Shown piece after piece: positions 23,704 through 25,951 of a DNA stretch of 25,951 nucleotides. Numbering within the stretch: position 1 is the stretch's first letter; the number at the start of each line of letters is the position of its first letter. Below the pieces are notes generated by a model. It was not told the origin of the DNA. It did not search any database and saw only the letters and a program-made list of their open reading frames with translations. Made by a program: the position numbers and the translations under genes. The stretch is from Caldisericia bacterium (GTDB taxonomy: Bacteria; Caldisericota; Caldisericia; JAAYUI01), in contig JAGNLA010000021.1 of NCBI GenBank assembly GCA_017999835.1, positions 1-25,951 of the forward strand. Direction: 5' to 3'.

Positions 23704-23735
23704 ATTTGTCGAAATAGCTTCAAAAAATGACAAAT
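23704..23735. repeat. Inverted repeat ATTTGTC-N18-GACAAAT
   Basis: Two perfect 7-base arms at 23704-23710 and 23729-23735 with an 18-base spacer, in the lexA/HTH intergenic region. It could be a pair of operator half-sites spaced two to three helical turns apart; no T tract follows, so it is not a terminator. Confidence 0.4.
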
Positions 23736-23737
23736 TA

Positions 23738-23754
23738 TGCACATTTACTGTGCA
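23738..23754. repeat. Inverted repeat TGCACA-N5-TGTGCA
   Basis: A 17-bp palindrome with perfect 6-base arms, only three bases after the previous inverted repeat. Size and spacing fit a dimeric repressor operator. Confidence 0.4.
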
Positions 23755-23900
23755 AACATAACACAATGACCATTATTGTAAAATAAAACATCAAACAGAC
23801 AACAATAATTCATTTTAGAATCTAAAGAACAGTTATGATAATTTTATATCCATTGTAATTATAATAGATATAAATCTGACAGTTAAATTACTTATACCTA

Positions 23901-23929
23901 TTGACAAGTCATTATAAGTCATTTAAACT
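23901..23929 (+). promoter_or_regulatory. Promoter of the HTH gene with a 10-bp direct repeat in the spacer
   Basis: A perfect TTGACA (23901-23906), a 17-base spacer and TAAACT (23924-23929). AAGTCATT occurs at 23906-23913 and again at 23916-23923, exactly one helical turn apart and filling the spacer, so a regulator bound there would cover the promoter. AAGGAGG (23947-23953) precedes the ATG by six bases. Confidence 0.65.
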
Positions 23930-23959
23930 GCGCGATAGGTAACCTTAAGGAGGCTTGCC

Positions 23960-24154
23960 ATGGAAGATAAGAAACTACTTAGCTTAAAAGAAGCTGCGGA
24001 AATGCTTGGCATTCATTACACAACAATGCGCCAGTATGTAAGAAAAGGAAAATTTCCTGTTGTCCGCATTGGGAGGCTTCTCAAAATAGAGGCCAAAGAC
24101 ATTGAAGATTACATCAAAAACAACAAAACGATTCTTGAGGAAAAAATAAAATAG
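23960..24154 (+). CDS. Small MerR/excisionase-type helix-turn-helix protein (HTH_17)
   Basis: 64 residues. Residues 7-52 form the classical winged HTH_17 domain: SLKEAAEMLGIHYTTMRQYVRKGKFPVVRIGRLLKIEAKDIEDYI. The wing residues F-P-V-V-R-I-G-R-L-L-K-I and the C-terminal D-I-E-D-Y-I match the family. Such proteins bind DNA as small regulators or, in phages, as excisionases. No integrase, attachment site or phage gene is near, so a transcriptional role is more likely. ATG 23960 has a strong AAGGAGG and a promoter with perfect TTGACA. The charged tail NNKTILEEKIK has no domain. The next gene, a large surface protein, begins 103 bases downstream in the same direction and may be cotranscribed or regulated by it (inference). 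Confidence 0.88.
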   Translation: MEDKKLLSLKEAAEMLGIHYTTMRQYVRKGKFPVVRIGRLLKIEAKDIEDYIKNNKTILEEKIK

Positions 24155-24175
24155 GTGCAATAATGGTTATTTTCG

Positions 24176-24222
24176 GTTGCTTAAACCAATTCCCTGCATG
24201 GAGTGTATTCTTGTCAAGCAAC
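24176..24222 (+). promoter_or_regulatory. Possible leader stem before the surface-protein gene
   Basis: GTTGCTT (24176-24182) is perfectly complementary to AAGCAAC (24216-24222), with a 33-base loop, in the 103-base gap between the HTH gene and the surface-protein gene. It could form a base-paired leader on a read-through transcript. No T tract follows and no known riboswitch is recognised. Confidence 0.25.
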
Positions 24223-24257
24223 TGTGAAGACATTCATTGTACAAAAAGGAGAGAATC

Positions 24258-25951
24258 ATGAAAAGAACATTGACCATTTTGCTAGTGCTCTCGATGGTTT
24301 TCGGTTCAATATTCGGACTGGTAGGGGAAGTCAAGGCTCAGCCAACAGTGACACCAACCGTAACCCCGAACTCTGTCAACCAGATAGCTGCTTTTACATT
24401 CAAATGGACCCAGGCTATAGCCAACGTAGACGAATTCAGGGTTATATTCCCGTCAACCTTTGACTTGTCTGCAGCAGTAGTGAATTCCACAACCTGCATG
24501 ATTTCTTACTATACATCTGATGTCACACGATCAACCAATACAATAATCTTCCATTATCCAACCACCATCTCCATTCCCGTACAGTCAGAGGTTACCATCA
24601 CCATCAGCAAGGATGCCAAGATTCGCAACCCTGCAACGTGTGGTACGCTTGCACGTCCAATCAATGTGACCAGGGATCTTCACGCTCCTAACCCAGCATC
24701 TTCAACAACGGAAGCCCATTTTGTCTATTATGTCGAATCGACGGTTACCTTTGCAGCAACAGATGGTGTTGTTGTCGATCCTCCGATTGTCGATACCGCT
24801 GCACAACTCACTCTTACGGCCACCCTTGGTGGATGCGGAGCTCTTGGCGTAGGCGACACCATCAATATTGAACTCCCTTCGTCATACGGTTCATACTCGT
24901 TTACCGCTCCTGATAAAGATTGTGTTACAATTGAATATGGTACGACTATTGCTACTCTAGGAGCACCAATTCATCCATCAACGGTCACAAAAGAGACCTA
25001 CCCTTTGAATATTCTGAAACTGGAAGTTCCATTTGGAACATCAATTCCTGCCGGCAATATCGTTAGGGTGACATTCTCTAGAACCTGCAATCTCAAAACC
25101 CCTACAACCGCCAACTATTACTATTTTGGTTTTGGCACGTCAAGGGAAAAATTCTCAGTCCAGTCGACGAGAGTGATGATTGCCAACCATCTGAAAGTCA
25201 CAGTTCTTGGCAATACCGTTTCGTCGGTTAACCCTGAGTACAAGCTGGAATGGACATTGCATTCAGGAGCAACACTATCAGGTAACAATGGTGACTGGAT
25301 TGAAGTGAACTTCTATTATCCGACCAACCCTGCTCCTGATAATGCCTCGATTACCAATGATTTTACCATTCCAGCCCAAGTTCCTCCCGCATCATCAATA
25401 CTTCTGACCAATACCTACGGCTGGTCATGGGGCGGAACATCCTATTATGCTTCGTCGGTTGTCGCTCTTGGGCCAAAGAGCCTAAGAATCAATCTTCCGA
25501 GTGGGTTCACCGTGTCTGCTGGTGGAACAATCACCATCACTTTCCTTGCTAGCGCAGGACTCATCAACACAACTGCGGCTGGTACCTACAAACTTCAGGC
25601 AAGACATTCGAATGCTCAAGAGTGGATTCCGTCAGATGGATACTCGATTCTTGATGGAGTTATTTTCAACGCAACTCCGTCAGTATATGTAAATCCGCCG
25701 ACAGTCTCGCAGGAAGCTGGATATACGGTTGTTTTCTCAACTGGCCAGCGTCTTCGTACTGGTGACACAATCACAATCGCATTCCCAAGCGGAACATCCC
25801 TGAAGAATTGGAACAGTTCGCTTGCTGCAGGATCAATTTATCTTTTCTCAGGCCCACCAACCGCATTTGGTGCAGATATCATTTTTGATCCGAATATCGA
25901 TTGCCCTCCAGTAATAAACCCATCGCTAACATACACAGCTCCGCTTATTGG
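24258..25951 (+). CDS. Large secreted repeat protein (surface/adhesin-like), partial
   Basis: I translated this directly from ATG 24258; the frame is open to the window end (564 codons visible) and the C-terminus is missing. AAAGGAG lies six to eight bases upstream. The signal peptide is MKRTLTILLVLSMVFGSIFG ending near VKAQP. The mature part is Thr/Ser/Pro/Asn-rich and built from repeated beta modules. Each carries a line such as GDTINIELPSS, GDWIEVNFYYPTN or GDTITIAFPSGT, and a strand line such as QSEVTITISKDAKI, AGNIVRVTFSRTCNL or AGGTITITFLASAGL, often followed by TAGTY or TTANYY. I recognise no named domain. The layout fits an S-layer, adhesin or other extracellular structural protein. 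Few Cys are present. Its signal peptide starts like that of the stalk-domain protein at 11399. Confidence 0.88.
   Translation, partial: MKRTLTILLVLSMVFGSIFGLVGEVKAQPTVTPTVTPNSVNQIAAFTFKWTQAIANVDEFRVIFPSTFDLSAAVVNSTTCMISYYTSDVTRSTNTIIFHYPTTISIPVQSEVTITISKDAKIRNPATCGTLARPINVTRDLHAPNPASSTTEAHFVYYVESTVTFAATDGVVVDPPIVDTAAQLTLTATLGGCGALGVGDTINIELPSSYGSYSFTAPDKDCVTIEYGTTIATLGAPIHPSTVTKETYPLNILKLEVPFGTSIPAGNIVRVTFSRTCNLKTPTTANYYYFGFGTSREKFSVQSTRVMIANHLKVTVLGNTVSSVNPEYKLEWTLHSGATLSGNNGDWIEVNFYYPTNPAPDNASITNDFTIPAQVPPASSILLTNTYGWSWGGTSYYASSVVALGPKSLRINLPSGFTVSAGGTITITFLASAGLINTTAAGTYKLQARHSNAQEWIPSDGYSILDGVIFNATPSVYVNPPTVSQEAGYTVVFSTGQRLRTGDTITIAFPSGTSLKNWNSSLAAGSIYLFSGPPTAFGADIIFDPNIDCPPVINPSLTYTAPLI

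Larger units (their letters stand above)
23523..23959. other. 437-base AT-rich divergent intergenic region
   Basis: No coding frame is convincing here. The region is clearly richer in A and T than its surroundings and separates lexA from the HTH gene. It holds two outward promoters with perfect TTGACA boxes, several inverted repeats (listed separately) and three copies of a CTACA core on the plus strand (TCCTACA at 23538, TTCTACA near 23602, TCCTACA near 23623). An AT stretch with ATTATAAT near 23850-23870 could hold another promoter. It could be a regulatory hub or, given length and composition, an unrecognised small RNA locus. Confidence 0.6.

Noticed and set aside
23960-24154. Excisionase of a prophage or integrative element
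   Set aside because: No integrase, attachment repeat or phage gene is visible in the window; HTH_17 proteins are often ordinary regulators.

Overview
The window is about 26 kb of dense bacterial chromosome with moderate GC, many 1-4 base gene overlaps and classical sigma-70-like promoters and intrinsic terminators. The gene set is a two-subunit glycine decarboxylase, a MenA-like prenyltransferase with MenG/UbiE, a Rel-Dtd-hydrolase operon, LexA, lipoproteins, a stalk (copper-amine-oxidase-N-like) protein and very large secreted beta-rich proteins. This suggests an anaerobic or facultative, menaquinone-using bacterium, perhaps from a poorly sampled phylum. Nothing here fixes the taxonomy. I found no tRNA, rRNA, CRISPR array, transposase or integrase.

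Left part (1-3907, minus strand). A gcvH-like gene is followed by a 12-bp-stem intrinsic terminator, then a large membrane-anchored DUF2207-like protein. That protein ends in a 54-residue Cys/His tail with nine HSAC units. Overlapping its stop codon (TGATG) starts a radical SAM enzyme with a fused N-terminal PqqD-like (RRE) domain, cut by the window edge. This looks like a peptide-maturation pair in which the substrate is the tail of a big membrane protein rather than a small peptide. It is the best candidate here for an undescribed system.

Glycine cleavage block (3982-7528, plus strand). It holds a GcvH-like protein without the lipoyl lysine, a canonical GcvH, GcvPA and GcvPB. With the divergent gcvH this makes three GcvH-type proteins around one decarboxylase. 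gcvT is not in the window.

Middle block (7525-12616). A HELYH metallopeptidase, two tandem paralogous lipoproteins, a BtrH/C39-like protein, a HisJ-type PHP phosphatase and a secreted stalk-domain protein are closely packed or overlapping. A strong terminator ends the block. menA-like and menG follow (12747-14397), ending at a bidirectional terminator shared with a convergent 1713-residue subtilase (14477-19618). That protease carries a beta insertion in its catalytic domain, a KP-43-like jelly roll, propeller-like repeats, a DUF11 domain and a PKD domain.

Right part (19619-25951). rel-dtd-MBL hydrolase forms an operon whose promoter predicts an almost leaderless rel message. Convergent to it is a LexA-like repressor that lacks the catalytic lysine and the usual Ala-Gly cleavage segment. 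A 437-base AT-rich divergent region with several inverted repeats separates lexA from a 64-residue MerR/excisionase-type HTH protein. That gene is followed by a large secreted repeat protein that runs off the end.
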